Shown one piece after another: positions 8,282 through 16,819 of a DNA stretch of 64,000 bases. Position 1 is the first letter of the stretch. Each line of letters begins with the position of its first letter. The translations under genes were made by a program, and so were the position numbers. Under the pieces are notes generated by a model, which did no database searches, was not told the DNA's origin, and worked only from the letters and a program-made list of their open reading frames with translations. This DNA comes from CAVPDE01 sp964580575 (GTDB lineage: Bacteria; Desulfobacterota; DSM-4660; Desulfatiglandales; HGW-15): NCBI GenBank assembly GCA_964580575.1, contig CAZOLJ010000004.1, forward strand, positions 1-64,000, written 5' to 3'.

Positions 8282-8506
8282 AATTCACTCCATTCTGAAT
8301 TCAGCTCACATCCTGGAAATGCAATTCCAGTCCCTGCTATAGGTTCGCTTCGCTTGAGGACCGCCAGGCTTCGCCGGGCTTAAGGTTCGCTTCGCTTGAG
8401 GCTTAAACCTCCAAACACAAATCCCCCTTCGGAGCCGGTCGGACAACTACTCTCCCCTCCTTTGGCGGGAGGGGATCAAGGGGAGGGGGGAATTAGAGGA
8501 GTTGGG
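8282..8506. repeat. Spacer with a 19-base direct repeat and a GC-rich hairpin element
   Basis: A 19-base word occurs exactly twice, at 8341-8359 and 8383-8401, separated by 23 bases. Further along (about 8451-8491) a C-rich then G-rich stretch, CTCCCCTCC followed by GGAGGGG and GGGGAGGG, can pair as a hairpin. Similar C-rich/G-rich stretches recur at about 45490 and 46431-46462, so this is a dispersed element of this genome. Confidence 0.7.
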
Positions 8507-9154
8507 CTACGCGCTATTGGCTTTTGCCCTACCAATCATCGGATAAACCACCATGCCCGCCAGCCAGGCGATGTCTTCGGCGGAAAGGATCCCGATGATG
8601 CTCCGTTCAAAAAGAACGTTTCCCTCGGGCGGAAACTCCTCATCTCCTTTCCACAGAATCAGCGCGATCGGGACAAGAGGCAGTGCTCGCACCACCACGG
8701 AAACATCACCCTGGTTAAAGGGAACGGCACCGTACAATTCCGCGGCGACCTTGAGAAGGAGGTCCGGTTTTTCGCCGAAGGTCATGACCATGGGATTCTT
8801 CGCCCTTCTCTGGAACGCATCCATGTAGAAACGGCCGTCCGGTACCTCCTGAAAGGAAATCCATTCCCCCGTGGCTTTGGCCCCGATTGAGGACAAGGCT
8901 CCACAAAAATAGTGAAGGTAGAGGATCTGCTGCTGAATGGGGATTTCCGCCTCAGCCTTCTCCGAGGAAAAGGCGAAATCAGGCCATGTGATGCGCACCT
9001 TCTGGTTCAAGGCGTCCAGGATCAGCTCTTTGCGCCCTTCCTTGTCCCGGCCCATCACCGCACCCGAAAGGCTCGCCAGGAGCTCAGGGGCTTTGTCCGT
9101 GAGTTGCGCTGAAGCGAGCTTCAGAGCTTGCTTGTAGTCATCGATTCTTGGCAT
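8507..9154 (-). CDS. DUF3786 family protein
   Basis: This protein of about 215 residues reads from ATG 9154 (M-P-R-I-D-D-Y), which has GGAG about seven bases upstream; the frame is open to 9178. The C-terminal signature L-F-E-R-S-I-I-G-I-L-S-A-E-D-I-A-W-L-A-G-M-V-V-Y is typical of DUF3786, a family of anaerobes without a settled function. I see no Cys motif, signal peptide or membrane segment, so it should be cytosolic. It is divergent from the Smr gene and separated from purE by a repeat-filled spacer, so context does not reveal its role. Confidence 0.75.
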   Translation of the reverse strand: MPRIDDYKQALKLASAQLTDKAPELLASLSGAVMGRDKEGRKELILDALNQKVRITWPDFAFSSEKAEAEIPIQQQILYLHYFCGALSSIGAKATGEWISFQEVPDGRFYMDAFQRRAKNPMVMTFGEKPDLLLKVAAELYGAVPFNQGDVSVVVRALPLVPIALILWKGDEEFPPEGNVLFERSIIGILSAEDIAWLAGMVVYPMIGRAKANSA

Positions 9155-9171
9155 GGACTCTCCGCCCTTCA

Positions 9172-9200
9172 CTTCCAAATCATGACGTTCATGTTATAAT
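9172..9200 (+). promoter_or_regulatory. Candidate sigma70 promoter for the Smr gene
   Basis: A perfect TATAAT lies at 9195-9200. A weak -35 (CTTCCA, 9172-9177) lies 17 bases upstream. The ATG of the next gene is at 9239, giving a short leader of roughly 32 bases. Confidence 0.5.
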
Positions 9201-9238
9201 AAAACACTGGACCTCAATTCAAGAGGTAAACGCTTCCC

Positions 9239-9901
9239 ATGAAAAAGAAAGACTCCGATCTTTTCAATCCCGCATTCGAAGGTCTCAAGGAGAAGCTCAA
9301 GCTGACCCAGGAGAAACCGGAGGCACCCCCGAAGGAAGAGCCGCGAAAAAACGACCTTGAGGAGGAAGTGGCATTTTTTCTCGATGCGATGGCAGGCGTC
9401 ACCCGCTTCCCCGCGGACAACAGGAGGTCGCTCCACGGTTCAGGCTCTCGCACCAAGCCCATCCACCCGCCGGCCGATGAATCCAGACAGGTGATGGAAC
9501 AGCTTCAGGGTCTCGTGAGAGGGGCTGTGGAACTGGACATTACCTTCAGTGACGAATACATCGAAGGAGCAGTCCAAGGGTTCAGCCGCAAGCTCATGAA
9601 AAAACTCAAGCGAGGAGAATTGCCTGTGCAGGGCTACATCGACCTCCACGGCTTGACCAAGCAGGAGGCGGAGACCGAGGTGACCGGTTTTCTCCTTGAG
9701 AGCTTCAAAAGTGGGTTGCGGTGCGTGCTCATCGTGCACGGACGGGGGTTGAACTCTCCTGAGAGTTCGCCCGTGCTCAAAGAGGGTCTGCCCCAGTGGC
9801 TCAACCGCGGCCGCGTGCGCAAGATGGTTCTCGCCTTCGCCACAGCGAGGCCATACGATGGCGGTACAGGGGCCACTTATGTGTTTCTGAGGAACAGGTA
9901 G
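9239..9901 (+). CDS. Smr-domain protein
   Basis: This is a 220-residue protein. Residues 1-120 are charged and low in complexity (many E, K, P), with no recognised domain. From about 128 there is an Smr domain with G-Y-I-D-L-H-G-L-T, V-L-I-V-H-G-R-G and, near the end, G-G-T-G-A-T-Y-V-F-L. Smr domains are nicking endonuclease/RNase folds, first known from MutS2 C-termini. D-L-H-G and H-G-R-G are the conserved active or binding motifs. Stand-alone Smr proteins act in nucleic-acid or ribosome metabolism, so the substrate here is uncertain. It is the only plus-strand gene in this stretch, convergent with the TPR lipoprotein gene 12 bases away. Confidence 0.85.
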   Translation: MKKKDSDLFNPAFEGLKEKLKLTQEKPEAPPKEEPRKNDLEEEVAFFLDAMAGVTRFPADNRRSLHGSGSRTKPIHPPADESRQVMEQLQGLVRGAVELDITFSDEYIEGAVQGFSRKLMKKLKRGELPVQGYIDLHGLTKQEAETEVTGFLLESFKSGLRCVLIVHGRGLNSPESSPVLKEGLPQWLNRGRVRKMVLAFATARPYDGGTGATYVFLRNR

Positions 9902-9913
9902 ACGAGGTCCCGG

Positions 9914-10894
9914 CTATTCTTGGACTTCTTCCTTCGATTCTTTTTTCAGCTCATCGATTTTGCCCTGGAGATCTTTGGCCTTCTTGATGTAGTAGTCCAC
10001 CCGCTTGTAATTCGGATCCACACCCCTCACCAGTTCCCATTCCATGATGGCATCCGTCAACTGCTCCTTGCCGTAGTACTCGATCCCCTGCTTGTAGTGC
10101 ATCTCTTTGAAGAGTTCCTCGCTCCACCTGATGTAGACGTGGCACTGCTGGCAGTTGCTGTTGTGCTTCAAGGAGACGAGAAACTGCTCTTTTGCGGCGA
10201 GGTATTCCCTTTTCTGAAAGAATTCCACGGCGAGTTCAAAGGAGGATTTGGAGGAATACTCTTTGGCGACAGGATCATTCGGCTTCACCCTGAGCACCTT
10301 GCAGAACTCAGAGAGCGCCTCCTGGTATCTTTTTTCCCGATACAGCTCCATCCCGTACTCGCGGTACTCGGCGGCCTGGTCAACGATCTCTTTTTGCTCC
10401 TCCTGATGAACCCGCTGTTCCGGCATCTCTTCGACCTGAGGCTCGGGCTGAGCCTTCTGGACCACCTGTTTGTCGCCGGGAACCGGTATCCTCGTGGTCG
10501 CCATCCGCAACGCTTCCCGATGGTCGGGCCACAATCGCAACGCGATCAGGAATTGCTGAAGGGCTTGCGACTGTTTTCCCTCCTTCTGCATCCGCAAGCC
10601 AGCCCGGTAGTGCTCTTCCGCATCTTTTCGCAAGGCTTTTTCAATGCGCTCTCGGCCTTCCCTTGCCGCACCATCACTGGGCCGGACGGTCAGCGCGATC
10701 TTGTACTGCCTCCACGCCTCCGGAAGCTGTCCTGCAGCCTCGAGCTCCTTAGCCCTTGCAATGGAGTCCATCACAAAACGATCTTCCGGCGCCAGCCATG
10801 CCACCATTGAAGGCTCCTGGAGAGGGACTAAGCCACAGCCCAGGAAACCGGTAGTAAAAAAAAGCAAAAACAACATTTTTCTGAAGGGTTGCAT
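9914..10894 (-). CDS. TPR-repeat lipoprotein
   Basis: This is a 326-residue exported protein. The start is a signal peptide with a lipobox (F-L-G-C, Cys about residue 20), so it should be lipid-anchored. The mature part has two groups of TPR-like helices: about 45-145, with A-W-R-Q-Y-K-I-A-L and A-L-Q-Q-F-L-I-A-L-R-L-W-P, and about 180-300, with Y-Q-E-A-L-S-E-F-C-K-V-L. A Q/E-rich linker at about 150-175 joins them, and the C-terminus is very charged. Pentapeptide-like E-L-x-x-A patterns suggest a protein scaffold. It starts four bases after the deacetylase stop, so it is the last gene of the cyclase-deacetylase-TPR run. Its function is probably in the envelope; the partner is unknown. Confidence 0.8.
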   Translation of the reverse strand: MQPFRKMLFLLFFTTGFLGCGLVPLQEPSMVAWLAPEDRFVMDSIARAKELEAAGQLPEAWRQYKIALTVRPSDGAAREGRERIEKALRKDAEEHYRAGLRMQKEGKQSQALQQFLIALRLWPDHREALRMATTRIPVPGDKQVVQKAQPEPQVEEMPEQRVHQEEQKEIVDQAAEYREYGMELYREKRYQEALSEFCKVLRVKPNDPVAKEYSSKSSFELAVEFFQKREYLAAKEQFLVSLKHNSNCQQCHVYIRWSEELFKEMHYKQGIEYYGKEQLTDAIMEWELVRGVDPNYKRVDYYIKKAKDLQGKIDELKKESKEEVQE

Positions 10895-10898
10895 TCTT

Positions 10899-11945
10899 TT
10901 ATTTCAACGACACGGGGTGAACCGTTTTGAGTTTCAGAGAAAAACTCTGCATGTCCTTTTTCAGAATTTGGTCCCTGTTCAAAGTGAGAGGCTCGGAGAA
11001 AAAGGGATTCCCGCCCGCCTTGACTGAAAACCCGACCCGGTATCCTATTTCTTCACACAGCTTCAGCAGGACCGGGCTGAACCCCCCGTAGGGAAAAGCA
11101 AAGTACTGGGTGTTCTGGTTCAGTCTGTCGTCCAGAATCTGTTTGGAGAGAAAAAGCTCTTTCTTGATTCTCGCCAGGTATTCCGTTTCCCTCTCCCCTT
11201 CCATTCTCTTTGAAAGATCGACGTGGTTCACGGAGTGGGATCCCACCTCGAAACCGTCGGCCTTCATGGTTTTCAGTTGGTCCCACGTGAGGGAATTCTT
11301 CGAAGCTCCAATGAAGGCCGTGTAGATAAAGAGCGTCGCCGTGAAACCATGCTTTTTCAGAATAGGATAGGCAATGTCATAGGTTGACCTGTACCCGTCA
11401 TCAAGATTGATGACCACGGCCTTCTTGGGGATTGCCCTGCGAAAGGCAAGGAACTCGCCGAGTTCCGCCGTGCTGATCACCGAATACCCTTCCTCCTTCA
11501 GGAATCTCATCTGCTGCTCGAATACGGACGTGGGAGTGCAAAGAGAGGAGCCGCATCTTTCGGCAAAATGGTGGTAGCAAAGAACAGGGACGATCTGACA
11601 GCCCTCCGGTGTGAGGCCTCCTTTGTTTTCTTCTTTGAGAGGGACGACGATCATCTGATCCTTCGCAAAGGTTGCTCCTCTGTTCGCTTCGTCAAGGACC
11701 CATGCCTTTCGCGGATCCCCAAGGAATTCCCTGGCAAGGCTTTCTGCGTTTTCATCCCCTCTGAGCCTCACGACGGCATAGTCCTCCGATCGGAAGACAA
11801 CGCGTTCCCCGGGTTTCCCTTTGGCGAGTGCAGGCTCCGAAGGCGTGCGGCTCAAGTTCTCCCACGCGCATGAGGTCATGAGAACCAGCCCCGCCAGCAA
11901 GGCGATGAGAAAAACGTTCCTAACCCTGCGCCTGGAGATCCCCAT
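10899..11945 (-). CDS. Lipoprotein polysaccharide deacetylase with LysM-like N-domain
   Basis: This is a 348-residue protein. It has an N-terminal signal with a likely lipobox ending M-T-S-C near residue 26. A roughly 60-residue stretch resembles a LysM-type carbohydrate-binding fold (E-S-L-A-R-E-F-L, then M-I-V-V-P-L-K). A NodB-type polysaccharide deacetylase domain follows from about residue 115. Catalytic motifs are N-L-D-D-G-Y (metal/base Asp pair) and S-H-S-V-N-H (metal His pair). Such enzymes de-N-acetylate envelope glycans such as peptidoglycan or exopolysaccharide. It overlaps the cyclase gene end by 26 bases, so translation is likely coupled. Confidence 0.85.
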   Translation of the reverse strand: MGISRRRVRNVFLIALLAGLVLMTSCAWENLSRTPSEPALAKGKPGERVVFRSEDYAVVRLRGDENAESLAREFLGDPRKAWVLDEANRGATFAKDQMIVVPLKEENKGGLTPEGCQIVPVLCYHHFAERCGSSLCTPTSVFEQQMRFLKEEGYSVISTAELGEFLAFRRAIPKKAVVINLDDGYRSTYDIAYPILKKHGFTATLFIYTAFIGASKNSLTWDQLKTMKADGFEVGSHSVNHVDLSKRMEGERETEYLARIKKELFLSKQILDDRLNQNTQYFAFPYGGFSPVLLKLCEEIGYRVGFSVKAGGNPFFSEPLTLNRDQILKKDMQSFSLKLKTVHPVSLK

Positions 11946-13530
11946 ACTCCTCCCCCTTTGAGCGGGTCACGCTGTAGATGGTCACGTGCGCCCGCCTTCC
12001 CTTCACCGGCGCTTTTCCTCTTGCTTCAAACCTCAACTCGCTCTCCTTCTCCCCGACGGCATCAAAAGTTTTCTTGCTGATCAGGATTTCCCCGGCTTTG
12101 GCGACTTTGGTCAGCCGGGAAGCGATGTTCACATTGTCTCCGATGACCGTGTACTCCATTCTTTTCTGAGAGCCCAGGTTCCCGGAGAGCATCTCCCCGG
12201 AATTGATCCCCACGCCCACTCCGATTTTCATGCCGTCCATTTTTTTCTGACGGTTGAGCTCCGCGATCTCATCCTGGATCTCCAGCGCCGCCCGGATCGC
12301 GGCAAGAGCATGGTCTGGATTGGCCGCGGGCGCACCGAACACCACCATGGCCTCATCGCCGACGAACTTGTTCACGTGGCCGCCGTACTTGATCACGCTG
12401 TCCGTGACTCGAGTCAGGTAGTCGTTGAGAAGATCCACAATGACCTCCGGCGTCTTGTTCTCGGAGAGGGCCGTGAAGCCGCGGATGTCGACAAAGAGCA
12501 CGCTCGCCTCGACCGTCGCACCCTTCATCCACTGGCTCTCCGGATTCGCTAGGATGATGTCAACGATTTCAGGCGTCACATACCGTCCGAAGGAGTCCTT
12601 GATCTTCTCTTTCACTTCCAGATCTTCAGCCATCCTGTTGAAAGCAAAGGCCAAGTCTCCGAACTCGTCGTTGCGGCTAGTGCTGACCCGGTGGCTGAAC
12701 TGTCCCATGCCCAGCGCTTTCGCCGTCTCGCTGAGCTGCCGGATGGGTACCGTGAAATACGTGGTCAAGCCTAGGCTGAGACTGATTCCCAGGCCGATGA
12801 CCAGGAGCGTCAGCATCAGCACAAAGAACTTCGCATCGTTCAGGGTCTTAAGGATCTTGGCCTGCGACACGGCGAGATGCACTTCCCCGACCTTCAAGTT
12901 CTGGTACAGGACCTGGGCTTCAAAGTAGAGGATCTCTTCTTTGCCCAGACGGACGACGCTTTTTCGAACCGGTCCCGTGGCCTGCAGGATCGTGGCTTTT
13001 TCCGGCGGCTCATAGGGCAAGCCCAAATTCTCCATGCGGCTGTGGGCCCGGATGATCCTCTTGTGATCCGTGATGACCGCAAAAAGCACCTGCTCGTTTT
13101 GCGCAAGGTTCTTGGCCAACTGGAAGAGGACCAGCTCTTCTTCCCCCAGGATTTTGTCTGCAGAGTTGCTTGCGGCGATTCTCACCAGGTTCTCGCCGAA
13201 GTCTGTCAACTGCGAGACGAATTGCTTTTTTTGTTCCCAGAGAATGATGAAGCTGATGGAGCAGGTGGAAAGGGACATGAGGAAGGTTGAGACGATGGCA
13301 AGCTTTGCGAATATGGGCATTCGCCGGCGCTTTCGAGTCCGGCGTTCTCCCTTGCGACAATCCTTTCCGCTCCTCCTGTCCGGCCCTTCAAAAGGTCCCT
13401 GCTTCTTTCGCCTGTTCTCACCGCTCCTTCTGTCCCTCCTGTTCCGCCTGTCCTCATATCGGTTCGAGCCCTGCTCAGAGGGCGTATCTGCGGCTTGTTT
13501 GGATTCATGTGCGGAGGACATGGGAGGCAC
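11920..13530 (-). CDS. Membrane-bound HAMP class III adenylate/guanylate cyclase
   Basis: This 536-residue sensor cyclase starts at GTG 13530, three bases after GAGG; ATG 13521 is an alternative. Residues about 20-70 are an extremely basic cytoplasmic segment full of R-R-S-G and R-K-x-E units. TM1 is at about 75-98. A periplasmic sensor domain reaches to about 230, then comes TM2, a HAMP domain (about 255-305) and a class III cyclase domain (about 340-520). The cyclase has both metal Asp sites (V-D-I-R-G-F and V-G-D-E-A) and the I-G-D-N-V-N-I-A-S-R-L motif. The product is more likely cAMP than cGMP, but this is inferred. It heads a minus-strand run with two envelope lipoproteins. Confidence 0.87.
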   Translation of the reverse strand: MPPMSSAHESKQAADTPSEQGSNRYEDRRNRRDRRSGENRRKKQGPFEGPDRRSGKDCRKGERRTRKRRRMPIFAKLAIVSTFLMSLSTCSISFIILWEQKKQFVSQLTDFGENLVRIAASNSADKILGEEELVLFQLAKNLAQNEQVLFAVITDHKRIIRAHSRMENLGLPYEPPEKATILQATGPVRKSVVRLGKEEILYFEAQVLYQNLKVGEVHLAVSQAKILKTLNDAKFFVLMLTLLVIGLGISLSLGLTTYFTVPIRQLSETAKALGMGQFSHRVSTSRNDEFGDLAFAFNRMAEDLEVKEKIKDSFGRYVTPEIVDIILANPESQWMKGATVEASVLFVDIRGFTALSENKTPEVIVDLLNDYLTRVTDSVIKYGGHVNKFVGDEAMVVFGAPAANPDHALAAIRAALEIQDEIAELNRQKKMDGMKIGVGVGINSGEMLSGNLGSQKRMEYTVIGDNVNIASRLTKVAKAGEILISKKTFDAVGEKESELRFEARGKAPVKGRRAHVTIYSVTRSKGEEYGDLQAQG

Positions 13531-13755
13531 TCACCTCATTGTTATATACGACCGGCCTAGGTCCTTTTAATCATTAGAATTTTACTTCATCATCATCGAT
13601 ATGTCAATGTTCTCCCTTAAGCTTGTGCTGCGGCATGAAGGAAGGCTCCATGTCCGCAATCTTTAACTTGCTGGTATCCGTAGTCTTCTTTCCGACTGGT
13701 TGTGTCGTCTGGATCAAAGGTTCTTTTTTCGAGCTGGACCCTCCTTTCTTTTTCC

Positions 13756-13784
13756 TTGACTGGTTCCGCTCTCAACTGTAGAAA
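13756..13784 (+). promoter_or_regulatory. Candidate promoter of the tetR-export operon
   Basis: TTGACT (13756-13761) and TAGAAA (13779-13784) are spaced by 17 bases. Transcription would start near 13791, right at the edge of the operator palindrome. That is the expected layout for autorepression by the TetR protein. Confidence 0.5.
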
Positions 13785-13791
13785 TAGCATT

Positions 13792-13807
13792 AACCAACCG
13801 GATGGTT
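13792..13807 (+). promoter_or_regulatory. Candidate TetR operator palindrome
   Basis: AACCAACCGGATGGTT is a 16-base inverted repeat in which 14 of 16 positions are self-complementary around a central CCGG. It lies just after the predicted transcription start and 25 bases before the regulator ATG at 13833. It is probably bound by the TetR protein encoded next to it. Confidence 0.65.
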
Positions 13808-13832
13808 TAACCTTATGATTAACGAGGCGGTT

Positions 13833-14489
13833 ATGACGAATAAAGAAGTCGTGGATCGGTCTTCTCCTGAAGAACGAATCCTGGCAGCGGCAGCAGAGGA
13901 ATTCGCTGCGAACGGATTCTTCGGAGCTAGGACCCAGGCCATTGCCGATGCGGCCGGCGTCAACAAAGCCATGCTTCACTACTATTTCCGCACCAAAGAG
14001 AATCTTTATGGCCATGTGATCGCCGGAGCTCTCAGGAGGATTCTCAACCAGGTGGGTCAGGCCTGGCTCAGCCAGGACTCTGTAGAGTCCCGCCTGGAGA
14101 GGGTCGTGGATGCTTACATGGACAATTACGAAAGGAATCCCGGGTTTCTCAAAATCATTCTGAGAGAATTTGTGGACGGAGGAGAGCGCTTCCGGAAAGT
14201 TTTCAGAGAACTCAAGGAACTGGGGCCCTTGGCCTCGGGGGTTACCCTTCCCCAGATCATGGACAGGATCGGAAGTGAGCTCGGACTGAGTTTGGCACAG
14301 ACCACCCATCTCATCGTCAATATCGTGGGAATGTGCGCGATCAGCTTCGTAAGCCCTCTTCTCCTGGAAGCGCTCGGTCACTTCAAGGTAGCTGACCTCA
14401 ATCTTTACTTGAAGGACCGGCGAGTCGCCGTCAAAAGCATGACTCTTGCCTACGTGAAAAACCTGATCTGCGGGCCGAGGAAGGAGTGA
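13833..14489 (+). CDS. TetR/AcrR family repressor
   Basis: This is a 218-residue regulator. I use ATG 13833 because GAGG (13824-13827) precedes it at good spacing; the upstream ATG 13815 has none. The N-terminal helix-turn-helix reads I-L-A-A-A-A-E-E-F-A, G-A-R-T-Q-A-I-A-D-A-A-G-V-N and M-L-H-Y-Y-F-R-T-K-E-N-L-Y, all standard for TetR. The C-terminal ligand-binding domain is about 150 residues; the ligand is unknown. The gene directly precedes the efflux genes (HlyD start four bases after the stop). It probably represses the whole operon and itself through the palindrome at 13792. Confidence 0.9.
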   Translation: MTNKEVVDRSSPEERILAAAAEEFAANGFFGARTQAIADAAGVNKAMLHYYFRTKENLYGHVIAGALRRILNQVGQAWLSQDSVESRLERVVDAYMDNYERNPGFLKIILREFVDGGERFRKVFRELKELGPLASGVTLPQIMDRIGSELGLSLAQTTHLIVNIVGMCAISFVSPLLLEALGHFKVADLNLYLKDRRVAVKSMTLAYVKNLICGPRKE

Positions 14490-14492
14490 GAC

Positions 14493-15662
14493 ATGAAACG
14501 TCGCAGAATAATGGTGATCCTTGCCGCCGTGGTTGTCGCAGGATTAGTTTACTACTTCAGGTTTTACCTGCCAGGCATCGCTGACTCTGAAATCAGGGCC
14601 TCCGGCCACATTGAAGTGACGGAAGTGGATATGAGTTTTCGAATTCCCGGGCATGTGGCCAATCTCTTTGTGGATGAAGGCATGAACCCCAAGAAGGGCG
14701 AAGTGCTCGCAGAGCTCGAACAGGAGGTCATCAAAGCCCGCAGGGATCAGGCACAAGCGCAGCTCAAGGAACTCGAAGCCCGCGAGGCTTCTCTGGCCCT
14801 GACGATCAAGATCAAAGAAGAAGTTCTGGATGCGGAGATCAACCGGGCCAAGGCCGGGGTCAAAGCCGCTGATGCCCGCTACCAGAGTCTTAAGACCGGT
14901 TCGAGGGAACAGGAAATCGCTGAGGCCGCAGCAGCCAGGGATAGGGCCAAGTTCGAGTGGGAAAACAGGGAAAGGGACTACCAGAGAATGAAGGACCTCT
15001 TCGCGAGCCGTATTGTTTCCGAGAGCCAGTACGACTCAGCCCGAACCAGCGCAGAGGCGGGCCGGGCAGCTTACGAGGCAGCCCTGGAACGCTACAAGCT
15101 CGTGAAGGCCGGTCCCCGCGATGAGCTGGTGCTGGAAGGCAAAGCCAATCTCGCAGGCTCCAGCGCCGGCCTGGTTGCTGCTGAAGCAGGACGCAAGGAA
15201 GTGGAAAAACTGAAACTGGATCTTCAGGCCTTGCAGGCCCAGAAGGATCAGGCCAAAGCGCTCCTCACCATTGCTGAGGAAGATCTCAGAAAGTCGCGCC
15301 TCTACGCGCCCTTTGACGGGTTTGTCACCGTCAAGGACGTAGAGGAAGGGGAATATGTGCAGGCAGGAACCCCTGTGATCACGGTGGCGCACCTGGACGA
15401 AGTCTGGGTGAAGACTTATGTTCCGGAGACTCAGCTCGGAAAGGTTTATCTCGGCCAAAAGGGAGCGGTGATTTCAGACACCTTTCCGAACAAGACCTAC
15501 CCGGGCACAGTGACCTACATCTCCCCTGAAGCCGAGTTCACCCCAAAGAATGTGCAGACCAAAGAAGAGCGGGTCAAGCTGGTCTACCGGATCAAGGTAA
15601 CGCTTCAGAATCCCAAGCAGGAACTGAAGGCGGGCATGCCGGTAGATGTGATTTTGAAGTAA
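14493..15662 (+). CDS. HlyD/YbhG-type membrane fusion protein
   Basis: This 389-residue periplasmic adaptor starts three bases after the regulator stop, with AAGGAG seven bases upstream. It has one N-terminal membrane anchor (about 7-26). A first lipoyl-like half (G-H-I-E-V-T-E-V-D-M-S-F-R-I-P-G) follows, then a long helical hairpin (about 85-245, rich in A/E/K/R). The second lipoyl half and beta-barrel contain L-Y-A-P-F-D-G-F-V-T and G-T-P-V-I-T-V-A. It is expected to link the inner-membrane ABC exporter encoded downstream to an outer-membrane channel. The channel is not encoded nearby. It closely resembles the YbhG/YbhFSR type of drug or lipid exporter. Confidence 0.9.
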   Translation: MKRRRIMVILAAVVVAGLVYYFRFYLPGIADSEIRASGHIEVTEVDMSFRIPGHVANLFVDEGMNPKKGEVLAELEQEVIKARRDQAQAQLKELEAREASLALTIKIKEEVLDAEINRAKAGVKAADARYQSLKTGSREQEIAEAAAARDRAKFEWENRERDYQRMKDLFASRIVSESQYDSARTSAEAGRAAYEAALERYKLVKAGPRDELVLEGKANLAGSSAGLVAAEAGRKEVEKLKLDLQALQAQKDQAKALLTIAEEDLRKSRLYAPFDGFVTVKDVEEGEYVQAGTPVITVAHLDEVWVKTYVPETQLGKVYLGQKGAVISDTFPNKTYPGTVTYISPEAEFTPKNVQTKEERVKLVYRIKVTLQNPKQELKAGMPVDVILK

Positions 15663-15677
15663 ACTGCTGTCGGATGA

Positions 15678-15860
15678 AGCCGACAGCCGAAGGGACAAAG
15701 GCACAGAGTGGCAAAGGCACAAAGCCGAAGAAAGGGACAAAGTGAAAAAGGGGCAAAGATGCAAAGGGTAAAGAAAAGAAGAAGTCTTCTGCTTTGTCCC
15801 TCTGTGCCTGTGTGACTATGTCCCTTGTTTTGCTTTGTGCCTATGTGCCTTAGCAACTCT
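15678..15860. repeat. Word-repeat spacer with long inverted arms (GGGACAAAGGCACA family)
   Basis: The left arm (about 15688-15770) is made of imperfect copies of words like GGGACAAAGGCACAGAG and GGCAAAGGCACAAAG. The right arm (about 15793-15858) carries the complements (CTTTGTCCCTCTGTGCC, CTTTGTGCCTATGTGCC). The spacer interrupts an otherwise tightly packed operon between the HlyD and ABC genes. RNA across it could fold into a long hairpin. Confidence 0.7.
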
Positions 15861-15895
15861 GTCCCTGCGTATCGTTGGAGTGATGGAAAAACCTT

Positions 15896-16819
15896 ATGCC
15901 CCTCGTTGAAGCTGAAAATCTTTGCAGGTCCTTCGGTCCGGTAAAGGCACTCGACGGCCTGAACTTCTCCGTGGAGCAAGGCGAGATCTTCGGCCTCATG
16001 GGGCCGGACGGCGCAGGCAAGACCACGTGTCTGCGCATCCTCTGCGGGTTGATGCGGCCCACGAGCGGAAAAGCCATGGTCTTGGGAAAAGACGTGGCCA
16101 AGGATCCTGAAGCCATCAAGGACCAAATCGGCTACATGGCCCAGCCGGCCAAACTCTACGAAGACCTCACGGTCAAGGAGAACATCGAGCTCTACGCGGA
16201 CCTCTACCAGGTTGCCAGGGACCGCTACGAACAGAGGATGACGCGGCTTCTTGAATTCTCGGGGCTTGCCCCTTTCACCGGCCGTCTTTTCAGACAACTC
16301 TCCGGAGGCATGAAACAAAAGGTGGGCCTGAGCTGTGCTCTGATTCACACCCCCAAGGTCCTGTTCCTGGACGAACCGACCAACGGAGTGGATCCCGTGT
16401 CCCGAAGGGATTTCTGGAAGATCCTCTACGAACTCCATCGGGAGGGGGTGACGATTCTGGTTGCCTCCACCTATCTCGACGAGGCGGACCGCTGCCACCG
16501 GGTCGCGCTTTTCGACCGAGGAAAGGCGAGGCTGGTCATGGAACCTCTTAACCTGAGAAGCCTGGTCAAAGGCCAGCTTTTTGAGCTGAAAACCCAGGAA
16601 CGCCGAAAGGCCATAAGAGTTCTCAAGAGTTCCCCAAGAGTGGTCCAGGCAAGCCTCTTCGGCGCCGGAATCCATTTCTCTCTCAGGGAGGCTGAAGACC
16701 TCTCTCCTGTAGAAAACGAACTCACCTCTTCCGGCCTCGGCGCCTTTCATCTCGAACCCATTCAGCCGAGCCTGGAAGACGTTTACCTTTCCCTTGTGGA
16801 GGGAAACCGAGACCCATGA
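15896..16819 (+). CDS. ABC exporter ATPase, first of pair (YbhF N-half-like)
   Basis: This 307-residue ATPase has Walker A G-P-D-G-A-G-K-T-T (about residue 38), signature L-S-G-G-M-K-Q-K, Walker B V-L-F-L-D-E-P-T-N-G-V-D-P, and a switch region S-T-Y-L-D-E-A in which the usual His is Tyr. The C-terminal about 80 residues are the extension typical of ABC-2 exporter ATPases. In E. coli YbhF two such domains are fused; here they are separate genes overlapping by four bases. The replacement of the switch His (H-loop) by Tyr may make this the less active half of a heterodimer. Confidence 0.88.
   Translation: MPLVEAENLCRSFGPVKALDGLNFSVEQGEIFGLMGPDGAGKTTCLRILCGLMRPTSGKAMVLGKDVAKDPEAIKDQIGYMAQPAKLYEDLTVKENIELYADLYQVARDRYEQRMTRLLEFSGLAPFTGRLFRQLSGGMKQKVGLSCALIHTPKVLFLDEPTNGVDPVSRRDFWKILYELHREGVTILVASTYLDEADRCHRVALFDRGKARLVMEPLNLRSLVKGQLFELKTQERRKAIRVLKSSPRVVQASLFGAGIHFSLREAEDLSPVENELTSSGLGAFHLEPIQPSLEDVYLSLVEGNRDP

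Larger units (their letters stand above)
13531..13832. other. Divergent regulatory spacer between cyclase and TetR genes
   Basis: About 300 bases contain no gene. The left half is AT-rich, with a minus-strand TATAAC-type -10 near 13553-13548 for the cyclase. The right end holds the TetR promoter and operator listed separately. Confidence 0.5.

Noticed and set aside
15678..15860. Possible insertion-sequence remnant
   Set aside because: There is no transposase fragment, no terminal inverted repeats of IS type and no target-site duplication; it is a word-repeat spacer.
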